Positions 26,501 through 37,621 are shown, counted from the first letter of the stretch. The stretch: 64,000 nucleotides of DNA from Xiphias gladius (GCF_016859285.1 NW_024401807.1:314501-378500), one strand, 5' to 3'. Made by a program: numbers and translations. Notes: generated by a model not told the origin, from the letters alone.

Positions 26501-29500
26501 AAAACTTATAGGACTTTGCTTCACATTAGAGATGGATAATGACCCAAAACAAAGCAACCTGAGAGATTCCCAAGGCAAAGAAATAGAGCATTCTTCAATG
26601 GACAAGGTAGTCACCCAACCTCAACCCAATTGAGCATCCTTTCATTTCCTGAAGACAAAACTGAAGGCAGAAAGACCCGCAAATAAGCAGCAACTGAAGG
26701 TGACTGTAGGAAACTCAAGATTTGGTGATGCCAATGGGCTATGGCAGTCACTGATTTCAAAGGATTTTCATCCAAGTATTTGAAATAATCCTTATATGTA
26801 TAATTACGTTGGTTTATCCAATAACGTTTGAGCTGCTACAACATAAAGCTCCAGTGAGCTTTTTATCGGATTTTTACCACACTTCTGAGTTAAGAAGATA
26901 AAGCTGTTAAAATGAACATGGTGATGATGTTTCTTGCTAGCTTTGCTTTTGAGTCACAGCAAGGTGAGACCATTTGTTGTGGTATGCATCTTGAGCATTA
27001 CTGTAACTTATTTCTATATTAAACTGAGGTATACCATGAAACAGTAATCTATTTTGTGTTTACAGCAAAACTTTGAATTGTAATTTCAGAAGATTAGTTA
27101 AACTGAACAAGTCTGGCCTTTATGCGTCAATTGATATCCAGTAATTTATGTTTAGAGTGATCAGCATTTAACTTTTAGCCATTACTAAAACTCTTATTTT
27201 ATACATGTTGGCTACTTTGCTAATGTATTGGCAACAGGGCAGTGATGATTAGCTGACAAGATAATATGCTTAGCTAGCTTACAAGTTAATTATGTAACAC
27301 ACAAAATTAGATTTTTGAATCATAAATGAATAAACAGCACAGAAATTAAGAGTTATTTTAAAAGGTTTGTATATCCACACAGTTTTTTTTCAGTTAGCCA
27401 TGGTGACCCAGTACAACAAATCTAACGGTTTAGTAAGTAAGGGTGATGCCTTTTGAATCACCACCCCTTTAGAGGCCCCATTTAAATGAATGCGTTGTTG
27501 TCTGCCTGAACACAGGTATGTGAATCTGTGTCCTTTCAGAAAGACTTTTTCAATTAAGTATAGAAACTGACTAAACCTTTTTTCTGCTGTAAAGCTAGCT
27601 GGTACAATGTAGAGTGAGGTAGGGTTAGTACAATGGACTGCACAGCTCACCTCAGGAGACGGAAGCCCGATGGGGGCCTTGCTGTCCAACGTGCTTTTCA
27701 GCAGCTTGTCACCGAGGATGTTGTTGAGGTGTTGGGCCATGACTCTCTGTTGCTCAACACTGCAGTGGTTCTCGATGGACAGGATGACTGGATATTCTGA
27801 TACCTGGATGGGAGAGAGGATGAGGCAGAGGGACAGAGGGAGTGAGTGAGTTGGCAATTTTTACCTTGGAGAGCATTATAATAGAGGAAAGGTAATACGC
27901 CTGCTGCCATACACCTGTGGGTTGTGCCTGGCTGGCTGAAAGAGTGATAGATGAACGGACAAGGGGTCATGAGGCCAAGTAATCAGTTGCAGACAGATGC
28001 TCATACACAGCAGGCTCTGACATGCGTGTGAACCTGGCAGCTGTTCAAGGACAGAGCTCTGTGGCAGATCACTGGCTGCATAACTTCAGAGAGCTTTCAG
28101 ATTATGTCTTGGATATCATTGCACAGTTGTACTCTCTCTTATAAATATACAATGAGAAGTTAAGTGATTTGTTGATACAGTTTCCCAAGACTATGGGAGC
28201 AAAAACAATTGCAATATCAGCATGAGTGGATTACAAAACATGTTTGGTCTACTTGAAAGGCCACATTTAGACCAGCGTGATCATCTTACCAAACAGGCTG
28301 TGAGTGTGTGACCTGTGTAACCTAAAAAGAATGTTGTTCCAAAACACAACTGTCTTTACGGTTGGGGTAGTCAACTTGTTAGAGTAGTGAACTTGTAAGG
28401 ACAAGTACATCGGAAAACCACCTGCATATTTCTTAAAGCTTTTAAATAGACGTCTTGCTCTGGCAAGGGTTGATTTAAAAAAACCCTGATCTGGCCAATC
28501 GGTTGTTGGACTGAAACGCTGTCTTTGAATAAATGTTTTAGTTCCAACCTACGGACAAGACAAAAACTGTAACTACTGCCAGCTAGAGGTTAGCAGACAA
28601 GGAACAGAAAAAAAGGACCTGACCTTAACAAAATTCTTGTATTCTTGTAAACATCTATTTGGGCTTAAAGTTTTCCTTGCAAGCTAAGGACAAATGTGCG
28701 GTCCTTCAAACATAGAGTTTGCACTCACTTCAAGACAGGTAGTAATTTACAAAGTGAAATAACCAGTACAGGTGATGTTACCTTGAAGGCGTAGTTGCCC
28801 ATTGCTTTGACAACATCCTTGAAGAGTATCTTTGAGGTGAAAGTGTGTCCGTGATAGACAATGGGCTCTCCATTGGCACCATCCCAGCAGTCCACTTCCA
28901 CACACCGGCAGCCACGACTCAGAGCCCTTAGCAGCAAAGACAAATTCAGTCTTTCATAAATTTAATTCATTCATAAATTCCTTTATTCATTCATTTATTT
29001 AGTCTTTCTTTTTGTTCACTTTTCTGGCCACAAGTCAATCTCTTTTCTTAATGCCATAATTAGCCTGACGTTTCCATTACAAACTTTGATGAAATTTAAT
29101 GAATCCCTTAAAAAGGATTTGATGTCAGAACTCCTACTTAATTTTATTGAAGTTTTGTTAAACTGACAAATGGTGGAAGATTATTGCAGGCCACAGTAAA
29201 CCTCATTACCCCTTAGAGGCTCAATTGGACATAGAGAGATAGAGAACACATTAGGTAAGGGATTTTCGCTGAGGGAATCCCTGAAATCTATGAAATTATA
29301 CTGGAGGTGGATTTGGATACAATCATCTTATAAGTTACTTAGAGTATCGCAACATAAGTGGTTCAGTGACCGTTGCCCGACCGACTCTGCTCTTTGTTCA
29401 GTTTTAAGCATCTTTTTTTCTATTATTTTATTTTTTTATATTGTGTGTATCATGTCTGTGTGTTCAGATGAGACTGAGTTACTGAGCCAATTGATAGTTG

Positions 29501-32500
29501 GTTTGACAGATTTATTATTAGGCGCAGCACTAGAGTATCTTTATGTTTTACCATTGGTTGGTTTTAGAAGTTGTTGTGATGAATGATGATTTGGTCTCAG
29601 TCACACCAGCTTCAACAGCAGTTGAAGTAAATGCACACCCTTTTTATGGAGAGTTCAAAGTGGTGAACTTTTGACACACTGACCTCTCTTAAAAGAGAAC
29701 TGGTCCAAAATTGAACAAGTTGTCATATTAGCTGTATCTTACTATCCAATTTTATAATATCCTTTTTCTGCCAGAGTATAAACTGCTCCACAAAAGGGTT
29801 CTGGCATGTTACCATCTTGCTAGCATGTTACCAAGTAGCTTGCCAGCCAAAGTAGCTAGTCAACTAGCCTTGCAAGTAGTATTCCAACATCACTTATTTC
29901 GCAAGGATATTACTGTGCCACATTTTTGGTGTTAGTGTGCTCTTAGTTCACTCACTGCAAACATCACAGACAAAGACATTCCACCAGTCACATGATCTAA
30001 CTTGGCAGAGCTCGTAAAGTTAATCCAGCAGCGCTACCTGATGTATCCTTCCACACTGCTCTGTCCTCGGAGCTGGTCCTCCATTAGGTAGGTGTTATGG
30101 GAAGAGGAGATGAAGTAATGGCACAGCGGCTGGCTCATGTCCTGGTACACACCCCGCCGCTGTGGGTTGAAGATCGAGCCCTCAGCTGAGCTGAGGTACA
30201 TCAAGAAGCCATCAAATGTCATGGCATTCAGCAGCTTGGCTGGAAATACAACAGAGTAGTGTTAAAACGTTCTAACATAGTGCTGGAATACAACCTTAAA
30301 TGGTACATTGACCTTAACCAGGAGGCAATAGGTAGATGGTAAGTGGAGTACTTCATGGGTGTAACAATCTGCTCTTCTTTAAAGTGGGAAGTCAACACTA
30401 CAATAGTAGTTATCACAGGAAGGTTTGATCTAGTTTTATCAAGCTGGGATCGATAACCTCTGGAATAACTGTGTGGTAAGGAAACACCTCAGCACAAGAC
30501 AGGAAACATCTGGATAAAATGGTATACACTGTGTCAAAAATCATAGGCCATGAGCTACAATCCCTCTTTGAAATCTACTCCATTATATTGTGGAAAAGGG
30601 GACACAAGATTCTACATGACTCCTCTCAACCATCTTTTTAACTTCCTCCCATCTTTTAAAAGACTGAAAAGTATCAGAACCATGACAGCCAGGTTCTGCA
30701 ACAATGTTTACCCAGAGGCCGTTCATGCCCTTAATTCTTAAATCACTAATGTGCTGTTTTTATTACTAATTACTATTAAGAGGGTGTAATGGTGATAATA
30801 CAATGGTATAAATCTTGGTCTGTGGTACATTTGTTTAATTGTTTAATTATTTATTATTATTACTTTTTTTAAATCTCTTCTGTTACGTCCCAAGGTTGGT
30901 TACTGTGTGTTATGTGAGGTTCTTTTGTTTGCTTTTGTTTTGTGTGATCTCACCAAAACAAATTCCTAGAGACTATGTTTGAAATGGCAATAAAGATCTA
31001 GGTAGATACAATACATTTTTTATAGTCCATATACCTGTGTCTGAGGGCTCATAGTGTTCAATGAGCTGCTTGGTGTGCTGCTGAATGTCGTCCTCTTCCA
31101 GCTGCTCCTCTCTCAAGAAGTCCTCCAGATCGCTTTGGGATAGCTTCTGGCCATCAACTGAGTACTCTTGGAAAACCCTCAGTACATCCTCACGCTTTGT
31201 CAACATCTTGTAGAAGAGCACAAACTCGTCATCTTCAAGTGTACCCGACTGGGATTTATCAGCCATCTGAGATATAGAAAGGAAAATAGTTCAAGGGCAG
31301 GTGCATTAAGACTCAAGAGGTCTTATATTGGCCCCCAGCTGGTGTTAAGAAAATTGTTACAGAAAGCAAACACTATGTTCAGTGCTCAAATCACAGGAAG
31401 CCATGGTTTCTTTGTTTTGCTCAAAACACATAAACCTCACTGTGAGACACTCACTGTGAAGAGACGATGAGCATGGTGTTCGTTCATGTCCACATTCATC
31501 ATCTTCAGTAAATCTCGCACTTCCTTGAAGTTCATCCTGCCATCATTGTTCTTGTCTGCCTTCTTGAACCAGTCACCAATCCATCTGGGTACAACACTTA
31601 AGGAAAGTGTCATATTCAATATATAATTGGCAGATGACCCCATGGTCTCAGCAGTGCAGTCTTTTTTGACACTTCGATGGGATGTGTCTTTCTACCGTGT
31701 ATCATTTTGCTAACCAAAGAGGAGGAAAACAATCAGTGAAAATGTCTTTTTCAGAGGTTGAGTGGACTGCAAACCAGCACACTCTTTTAAGGCATTGCTG
31801 GCACATAACTTAAAACACTGAGTGAAGGATACTGGTCAAGTTTTTCTCTCTCCCCCATGTTCTCCAGGTTCTCAATCAACTTCCTCAAGCCCTTTATCCA
31901 GGACTGTGCCTCCTCAGCTGACTCGGCCACCAGGTCCAGGTTGCCCCTGCGACCACGGAAGACCAGCGTGAAGCATCGTTCAGCTGGGAACTCATCGGCG
32001 ATACTGAGCAACACCTCGGACTGGTGGCCCTCTCGTATTGCCTCCACATCACTCACGGAAACTGGGCACAAAGAAAGACATGGCATCTTAGACATGGAAG
32101 CAGAGTAAAATATAGCACATTTCATATATAAAGTGATATATGTGCACAGGGGATATCCAGGTGGTGATCGTCATAAGATAAACAACAAAGGATTAAGCAA
32201 AATCATTACAATTCATTACATTACAATCATTTGGCAGACATTTGGCTTTTGTCCAAAGCAACTTACAATAATTGCATTCAAACCACGTAGGAGCAGGAGC
32301 TATATATCATCTAAAATTGGGAGTTTATTGCTTTTAATAAAATGACTAAACGCACGTTCAGTGCTACAGTACAAATGCTAATCGAGATATATCATTTACA
32401 TTGGTCAGAAGAAGGCTTTTCAAATCATGTTCTTAGGAAAAGAAAAATGGTCAAAATGCAAAGATACAGCAAAGTGACCAACTTGAATCTTTGCCACTGT

Positions 32501-34897
32501 GGGAAAACAGCCCTTGCCCTAGGTTTTCTCCAGAGTACCTAATGAAAAGGAATGACAAAAAGCAATAATTAATTAGTTAATTAGATTTTATTCAAAGGGT
32601 CAAATCCTCAAATAAAAGACAAATCATTTAAATATGTCTTATCATGAATTTCAGATGATAGAGATTTATAACTGGCCCCAGAAAATAGAATGCATTATGG
32701 TAGAATACTAATGGCGGATAAATTCAGTTCACCTTATAAACCTTTTTCACAGCAGACATTTTGGCTTGTCATTGCAGGCACTGGTTTAATTGATACCATT
32801 AAAAACAAATGCATTGCATTTAGGTGAGCCCCATCCAGGATAATAGTATTGTGCATGGTGGCTCACTGTCATGGCTTACTGGGGCACTTGATGGAACTGA
32901 GCGATTGTTAACAAAATGTATTTCACCTGTGCTGTTCCTTCTATGACAGGTCAATGTCTGCTGTGAAAAAGGTCTATAAGATAAACTTAATTTATCCATC
33001 ACGTTATTCTACCATAATTAATTTAGTGATGTATTGTATAATTGGCATCACTATTTGTGTAATCACAGTTGTCATGTTGGGCACAATCTGTGACCAGAGA
33101 CATCCATCATATCAGTGACTTGTGTTCTTACATGTGGAGTGGGCGTTGCCAGCCTTCTTTGACTTGTACCAGATGGTCATGCAGTCATCCTGCAGTTTGA
33201 AGTAGCGCTGCTTCTTCCAGGTACGAGACTTGATTTTTCTCATCACCATCCCCACCAACATGGACTGGAGGTTGTCATCCCCCTGTATGCCTGAAAAGAG
33301 AAAGATAGAATTAATATATATAAAAAATATTCTCCACTGCTCCACGGCCAGGATGGAATCCTCATTGCTTCTCCTGAATCTGAGGTTTGACGATCAGTCG
33401 GAGCCTCCTTTCCAGGAGCCTGGCATACGCTTTTCCAGGGAAGGCTGTGATACCCTGATAATTCAAGCACACCATCTGGTGCCCCTTTTCAAAAATGGGA
33501 ACCACCACCCCGAACTACCAGTCCACAGGCAGTTCTCCGCTGGAAAATGGTGGTTTGCTCCCTCTGGTTTGGGGGGGAGTTTCTGCCCCAAGTGAGGGAG
33601 TTTAAGTATCTGAGTGGATTGACGGGCAGATCGGTGTGGCGTCATTAGAACTGCGGGCATTGTACAGGACAGGCAAGCTTTTGATTTACCAGTTGATCTA
33701 CGTTTCGATCGTCACCTACGGTCATGAGATTTGGGTAAAAACCGAAAGAATTAGATCGCGGATACAGCTGGCTCAAATTAGTTCCTCATTTTGACCAGCC
33801 ATTTGAGGTTGGCTGGGTTTAGCTTTAGAGATAGGGTAAGGGGCTTTGACATCTGCGGGGAGCTCGGACTAGAGCTGCTACTCCTTCGCGTCAAAAGTAG
33901 CCAGTTGTGGTGGTTTGGGCTTCTGATTAGGATGCCTTCTGGATGCCTTCCATTGGAGGTCCTACACGTCCAGCTGCTAGGAGACCCCAGGGTAGACCCA
34001 GAACATGCTGGAGAGATTATATATCTCATCTCGCCTAGGGACACCTTGGGATCCACCAGGACTAGCTGGAAAACATTGCTGGGGAGAGGGATGTCTAGGA
34101 TGCCCTCCTTAACCTGCTGCCACCAAAAACCGACTTCGGATAGGCAACTGCAAATCCCATTTGTAATTTCATTTTTAAGTTTAGGTTGCACAATATCTAC
34201 CAATTTGAAAATAAAAGGTCAATATTGCATTAAATTTCATTCACATTATGGAAATGTTATGCTTTGGTACATGCTGAAAATTATTTTTCTGTGGTGATTT
34301 CATTCTTTTTCAATTTGGCAGTATTGACGCCATTTCAAACCTCAAAAGTAAAACTAGATATTTACATTTAAATTTTTTAAGTTTTGTTATACATCATGCA
34401 CAAAAAAATTGAAAATTAAATTTCAATTTGACTAAATGATTATATCTTACTTTTGCAGCCCTGGACTTCCATGAAAAAGCTTATAATCATGTGAGTAATA
34501 TGACTTTAAGATGTTTACTTTACCAAAGCATCTCTATGGGTCTTAAATTTGCAAGGAAATATAATTAGTAAAGTCCTTTCATGCTGTGGATCATATTTGA
34601 CATCTTAATTTGTATATATGTCTGCCTAGGTTTGTGTAAAATCCTTGACAACAGACTAATGTCTTTAAAGTTTGAACAAACTGGCCAGTATCATCCAGAT
34701 ATTGTTCTAACACTAACACCAACGTACATCCACATAGAGAGACAGGTTCAAACCAATTAGCTAACCAATTACTCTATATCATTTCAATTTAGAATTTATA
34801 CATAGTGTCCTCAGTTTAATAATTCAAAAAAGGAAACCATAATCCCACCACAGGAGACAAGAACAAACTTACGGCGGCCATTCCCTGTGGAAGCCAT
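7030..34897 (-). CDS. plcd4: Phosphoinositide phospholipase C delta 4, 15 coding exons, 756 aa
   Basis: It hydrolyses PIP2 to diacylglycerol and IP3 in response to Ca2+. Coding exons: 34873-34897, 33132-33290, 31833-32061, 31455-31584, 31035-31266, 30038-30239, 28782-28926, 27651-27803, 25054-25221, 16670-16826, 16210-16326, 8827-9005, 8571-8703, 8222-8371, 7030-7121. They sum to 2271 nt, all in phase, stop TAA at 7030-7032. Domain order is PH, EF-hands, X, acidic linker, Y, C2, the delta-type layout; human PLCD4 is about 762 aa. Catalytic residues equivalent to rat PLC-delta1 are all present: His306, Asn307, Glu336, Asp338, His351, Glu385. So are the substrate-pocket Ser520, Arg547 and Tyr549. 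Delta4 rather than delta1 is supported by [23 protein letters not shown] and ILFKDVV, and by adjacency to cnot9 as in human. The start ATG has A at -3 and G at +4. Confidence 0.96.
9006..16209. other. plcd4 intron 11 (7.2 kb)
   Basis: Apart from the SGNH-hydrolase relic at 10705-11258, I see no exon, RNA gene or clear repeat. A weak inverted repeat, GAGGTGTTT / AAAACACC, occurs near 9785-9810. The segment around 14930-15180 has slightly higher complexity but no recognised family. Confidence 0.5.
10705..11258 (+). pseudogene. Decayed SGNH-hydrolase-like domain of a teleost transposable element
   Basis: In the frame through 10716 the sequence reads [15 protein letters not shown] (block I, GDS). 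It continues with [11 protein letters not shown] (block III, GND), [20 protein letters not shown] and IQRCRW. A frameshift near 11025-11040 then moves it to the frame that continues [20 protein letters not shown] and [12 protein letters not shown] (block V, DxxH-like with Asp changed to Asn). I know this domain from multi-copy fish elements of the tyrosine-recombinase (Ngaro/DIRS-like) type. The recombinase and reverse transcriptase are not visible here. It lies in plcd4 intron 11 in antisense orientation. Confidence 0.72.
17461..17500. repeat. (TAA)n microsatellite
   Basis: Thirteen uninterrupted TAA units; likely length-polymorphic. Confidence 0.97.
19185..19400 (+). repeat. Teleost dispersed repeat, copy 1 (TTTGT..CAGCAGGATAACAC..family)
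   Basis: It shares with 44385-44530 the string of features TTTGTTTGTT, then CAGCAGGAT.AC.CAAAAAGTA, then TGGTGGAGGGA..GGG. It then continues with GGGTCAGATCCGGATCA, and it ends near TTGGCGGAGGTTCTACTGAGCAC. I know this as a very common noncoding repeat of fish genomes, always without coding capacity. Confidence 0.6.
20062..20125. repeat. Perfect hairpin: 30-bp arms, 4-nt loop
   Basis: The arm 20062-20091 is exactly reverse-complementary to 20096-20125, with the loop TTCT between them. The arm begins ATAGATGAGCTACTGG and ends CCCATATTGAT. Complementarity stops abruptly at both outer ends. It is not a tRNA and not a miRNA family that I recognise. A perfect, AT-moderate hairpin in an otherwise unremarkable intron suggests a recent snap-back or template-switch event, or a cloning or assembly artefact. 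Confidence 0.95.
20290..21365 (+). repeat. Teleost dispersed repeat, partial copies (same family as 40450-41280)
   Basis: Segment 20290-20480 and segment 21160-21330 are diverged direct repeats. Both carry TCTGCTGTTGT.GCC.ATCCACCT, then TTGGAC.TG, then GATGCTTTTCT.TTCACCA, then CTTTCTGTCAGCTC. Segment 20950-21365 also aligns with 40970-41205, sharing GGTCCATGGATTCATGCTGTTGACA-like and TTCCCCATTCTGAT.TTTGAT features. The family has no protein-coding signal here. Confidence 0.65.
22200..22860 (+). repeat. A-rich, lysine-coding low-complexity tract
   Basis: A marked purine (A) bias on the plus strand produces long Lys/Asn-rich ORFs and, on the minus strand, Phe-rich ones. There is no domain and no splice-site pattern. 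I treat it as compositional. Confidence 0.6.
23745..23860 (+). repeat. A-rich tract
   Basis: A dense run of A with scattered G and C. The 143-aa plus-strand ORF through here is polylysine-like only because of this tract. Confidence 0.7.
24051..24566 (+). other. Unrecognised 171-codon ORF in plcd4 intron 9
   Basis: It opens at ATG 24051 and closes at TAA after 171 codons, the longest open frame in the window outside repeats. The translation has no repeat, signal peptide or motif that I recognise, though it includes a hydrophobic patch, [14 protein letters not shown]. It is antisense to plcd4, with no promoter or splice signals that I can support. It may be chance, or part of an unrecognised element whose AT-poor tail runs to about 24700. 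Confidence 0.12.
25054..25221 (-). other. plcd4: plcd4 X-Y linker exon (coding exon 9)
   Basis: It encodes residues 426-481, beginning [13 protein letters not shown]. The middle is strongly acidic, with [13 protein letters not shown]. In PLC enzymes the X-Y linker is disordered and acidic and occludes the active site until it is pulled away at the membrane. The acidic run fits that autoinhibitory role. It is isolated by large introns: 2.4 kb before it and 8.2 kb after it. Confidence 0.92.
25222..27650. other. plcd4 intron 8 (2.4 kb)
   Basis: Its left half is mainly a decayed Tc1-type element (25750-26850). The remainder (26850-27650) shows no gene or repeat that I recognise. Confidence 0.6.
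25750..26850 (+). mobile_element. Decayed Tc1/mariner element, copy A
   Basis: It is homologous along its length to copy B (51961-53245). Shared features include CACAATGGATTTGAAA, GAATTACAGCCATTTT, TCATGACAAATTAAGCA and AAAGAGGTGTC. The transposase N-terminus is recognisable from 25982: [20 protein letters not shown] and [17 protein letters not shown], the paired helix-turn-helix of Tc1 proteins. Stops and frameshifts follow, with weak remnants such as VFIDDVTAD. Its terminal repeats are degraded, so the limits are approximate. It lies in plcd4 intron 8, antisense to the gene. Confidence 0.8.
27651..30239 (-). other. plcd4: plcd4 catalytic X-domain exons (coding exons 6-8)
   Basis: The exons are 30038-30239, 28782-28926 and 27651-27803. 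They carry SSHNTYL (His306 and Asn307), [11 protein letters not shown] (Glu336 and Asp338), [13 protein letters not shown] (His351) and [10 protein letters not shown] (Glu385), the general acid/base and Ca2+ ligands of the PLC TIM barrel. No catalytic residue is missing, so the enzyme should be active. The introns between these exons are about 1.0-1.1 kb. Confidence 0.95.
30550..30996 (+). mobile_element. 3' end of a non-LTR retrotransposon (LINE)
   Basis: The plus-strand frame reads [40 protein letters not shown] and then VHALNS before a stop. This is the RF..S.YP.AV..LN C-terminus typical of fish LINE ORF2 proteins. It is followed by an AT-rich 3' UTR ending with AAATTCCTAG..GGCAATAAAGAT, the usual tail. 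It is strongly 5'-truncated, inside plcd4 intron 5 and antisense to it. Confidence 0.65.
31035..31584 (-). other. plcd4: plcd4 EF-hand exons (coding exons 4 and 5)
   Basis: Exon 4 (31455-31584) contains a canonical 12-residue calcium loop at residues 148-159, [12 protein letters not shown], with Asp148, Asn150, Asp152 and Glu159 in the coordinating positions. Exon 5 (31035-31266) contains a second loop at residues 184-195, [12 protein letters not shown], also with acidic or polar residues in every coordinating position. Both look able to bind calcium. The remaining EF lobe ends at the EHYEPSDTG motif just before the X domain. Confidence 0.93.
31833..33290 (-). other. plcd4: plcd4 PH-domain exons (coding exons 2 and 3)
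   Basis: Exon 2 (33132-33290) encodes residues 9-61 and exon 3 (31833-32061) about 62-138. The basic strand [18 protein letters not shown] at residues 25-42 corresponds to the PIP2/IP3 head-group binding loop of PLC-delta PH domains. Exon 3 has the family's [15 protein letters not shown] and [14 protein letters not shown] segments. The intron between these exons is about 1.07 kb and has no recognisable element. Confidence 0.93.
32205..32320 (+). repeat. Teleost short dispersed repeat (CATTTGGCAGA..TTTTGTCCAAAGCAACTTACAA)
   Basis: It matches the ubiquitous fish motif CATTTGGCAGACGCTTTTATCCAAAGCGACTTACAAT at most positions, with the following CATTCAA. It is noncoding and lies in plcd4 intron 2. 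Confidence 0.6.
33345..34190 (+). mobile_element. C-terminal fragment of a fish non-LTR retrotransposon ORF2
   Basis: The plus strand encodes [18 protein letters not shown] (33722 onward). After a frame change it continues with [41 protein letters not shown] and STRTSWKTL. This matches the conserved end of a common fish LINE protein (GHE.WVMTER.RS..Q.AEM..LR...G.SLRDRVR; LRWFGHL.RMP.GRLP.EV). Stops and frameshifts show it is dead. It sits in plcd4 intron 1, opposite to the gene. Confidence 0.75.
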
Positions 34898-36814
34898 TCG
34901 GTGTCTTCTCACACTGCCATCTAAAGAAAAGAACAGAATAGCAAGCAAATTGACAACTGAAAAATAGTTCCCGTACTGTCATTGGTGGGCTTTTTACTTA
35001 TTCAGGCAACTTTATGTTTCCAAGCCAAATACATTTAAATATTATATAATAACTTCACGTTCAACTTTATTATCCCCAATGGGAATTCTGTCTTGTGGCA
35101 AGGTGAAGCACAGAATATGCACAGATTTGAGCATAAAACATACATAAAATACATGAAAACATACTGTATGTGTAAAATATGCTAAATATATATGCTAAAT
35201 ATATGCTAATATATGCTAAAACCCCAAAATTAAACCTGGAGTACACCCAGCCATCACCATCCAACCTAATCATCCATTTTTAATGGAAGACTCACCATCA
35301 GTTGACTCATCGTGAGCACTTAATGGTTTCATGGCATGAGATAAAAGAATTTCTCACTCTCTTACATCTCACCTAGCTACCAGCGGGTAGACACTCAAAC
35401 TCTCCAGACCTAGAATGGAGAATTTGGCAATTTATCCGAAAAAACTTAGTATGTACATTTTTATACTTAAATTTTCACATTTTGACGAGACATATTGCAT
35501 ATAGAATAATGGGTAGTCTGGAACTCATGTGGTCCAATGGCACCTTACAGAGAGGTTCACTGTATCACAATGCCCAAATAAATCTATGTAGTCCAACAAA
35601 AAAACAAACTGTTGTAAAGGAACTCTCTCAGATCTGTTTCATGCTCTTGAAGTGAATCACACCCGTAACCCAAGATCCATTAGAAGAACATTGTCTCGGT
35701 GTCCTTGCATGAGATGCCTGTTCCACATGGCAGCTGCAGCCGCATTTTTCCAGCCTTCATCCCTGTGCTATTTACGATGTGACTAGGCAGCTCACTGAGT
35801 TGATCTGGATGCTTATTTGCTGCTCTGTTATGTTTTCACTGCATTCTGTCCCGTTCTGCACTTTTTGTTTAGTTGCTCTGTTGATCTCACTAAGCCAACT
35901 AATCTCCCCAAATCCCTGTCATGGTCTCAGCATTCCTTTCATTTATGACCTGAACTGACTCTGTGCTGGCCCAACTCATTTCATTAATAGTTCATTCTTA
36001 TGTACAGAATGTGACTCATACACAGTATTATTGTAGCAAAACTACCTTGTTTCAACCTGAAGTAATGCTGTTATATTTAGCTAAGTGACTACTGGGTAAT
36101 TAAATTACTGTAGTTCATTGAATGAAAGAATTATAGAGGCCAACACTATTAATACACAAAATATAGTAAAACAAAATACATAAAACAGACACAGATAAGC
36201 AGTTTTAAAGTTAATAAAAGGCAGATGACACACACAAAAAGACAGCATATAGTCAGGGGAGTTCTGAATTGAAATATTCACTCAGCTCTAAATGGACAAT
36301 AGTACAGTTGCTGTGTTTCTCTGTGACATGTAATACATATACATAATATATCCACTCATTAGGAGAATTTATGACCTGACAGACAACCACATAACAAAGT
36401 TCTCAGTGTATAGGAAATGAATCTGTCTGTGTGCTGTCAGACAAACATTTTCATGCTATCTTTCCAAGTGATAACTAGCAGCATTTTATTTTGAAAGCAA
36501 AGGTCTGCTGATGATTCCCACGATTCCTTCCTTTACTGCTGTAAACATCCACACATAGGTCGATGTATTATAGGAACTACATGGAAATGTATCAAACTGA
36601 GCGGTCTTATTTTGCAGTATATATATACATAGAGAAATATATGTGAACTTCCTTCATAGACCTCCAAACATTCTAGTAAAAAATTGAGTAAAAAGGAAAA
36701 AGCAGCAATTCTGGAATTTCTACCAATACTGAAGAGAAACAGCTGGAACCTAAGCGGTGTGTCTGACCTGGTGCAGGATCATCCCTGAGTCCTGGTCAGT
36801 GCCGCTGGCTGTTG
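34898..36814 (-). other. plcd4: plcd4 5' UTR: end of coding exon 1 and a probable upstream noncoding exon
   Basis: The first coding exon extends to 34920, where a good polypyrimidine tract and AG (minus strand) mark an acceptor, so a noncoding exon must lie upstream. The best candidate is 36768-36814, with acceptor TTTTCCATTTCAG and donor CAG/GTCAGA. Joining them makes a short reading frame of 8 codons, starting at an ATG inside the candidate exon and stopping with TGA at 34909-34911, 11 nt before the main ATG. Introns and other repeats here are unremarkable: 35500-36760 shows no gene. Confidence 0.4.
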
Positions 36815-36901
36815 CTGAAATGGAAAAGATCATATGGTGCGGAGCTGCTGCCCTTCTTTATGCCGTGCTGCAGTGCTGAAAGCCAGCAACAACTGCAGCC
36901 T

Positions 36902-36942
36902 GACTCAACTCACTCACAGTGAGTTGAGTCCCCCCCCCCCCC
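36902..36942. promoter_or_regulatory. 13-bp inverted repeat plus C-tract upstream of plcd4
   Basis: GACTCAACTCACT (36902-36914) and its exact reverse complement (36918-36930) flank the loop CAC. They are immediately followed by 13 consecutive C (36930-36942) and a pyrimidine-rich CCCCTCTCCCC stretch. The TGAGTC ends resemble AP-1 half-sites. It lies near the presumed plcd4 transcription start, but the role is inferred from position only. Confidence 0.35.
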
Positions 36943-37621
36943 GCCCCTCTCCCCAGCCCTCTCTCTCCAGATCCTTTTTGTCCGGTTGCTTGATTAACTG
37001 TTTGGCCCTGTTTAGCATTTCTTAAACAATTCTAAGAGTTCTATCTTCATCACGTTCCCTGGATAAGGAGAAAAGCTTGAAGCTGAAGAATGTGTTTGAA
37101 GTTGCCTCCTTGTCTATTTTGTATGGATGTGAGGTAACTAAGTACCTCTGAACTCTGTTGAGATCCTCTACAATACTTGGTGGAAGTGAAAGCTTTGCTT
37201 GAAATGAGGATCCCCACGTGAGCTGTTTATGAGAGGCAGTGCTTCCATTAGTACATGGTTTGGTCAGAGAAGAACAGGCCAGGTTCCTGCACAAGATTAA
37301 ACATCAGCATGATATGATGATCCATTGGGCTCTGTACTCACATTGACTCAAAGTATCATGTCACTTTTTTCTCACCTGGTTCAAGTGGCAGAGGTGACAG
37401 ATTTTATCAGTACTGATTGAGAAAAGATGATAAAAAAGGTATGCAGTAAGATTTAAATGTTAATGATTGTTTATTATCTATAGGCACAGGCAAGAAAGTT
37501 ATGATGAAAGGTCCATAAATGTTGTTTGGAATTTTTCAGACTTTTTATAGATTATATTCTTATTAATTAAATTAGTGTATAATATTGAAAGACTTATAAA
37601 AGCTGGAAGTTAAACTGGTTT

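Noticed and set aside
29290..29586. 98-aa plus-strand ORF with hydrophobic segments
   Set aside because: In a plcd4 intron, antisense, no recognised motif; chance ORF is likelier.
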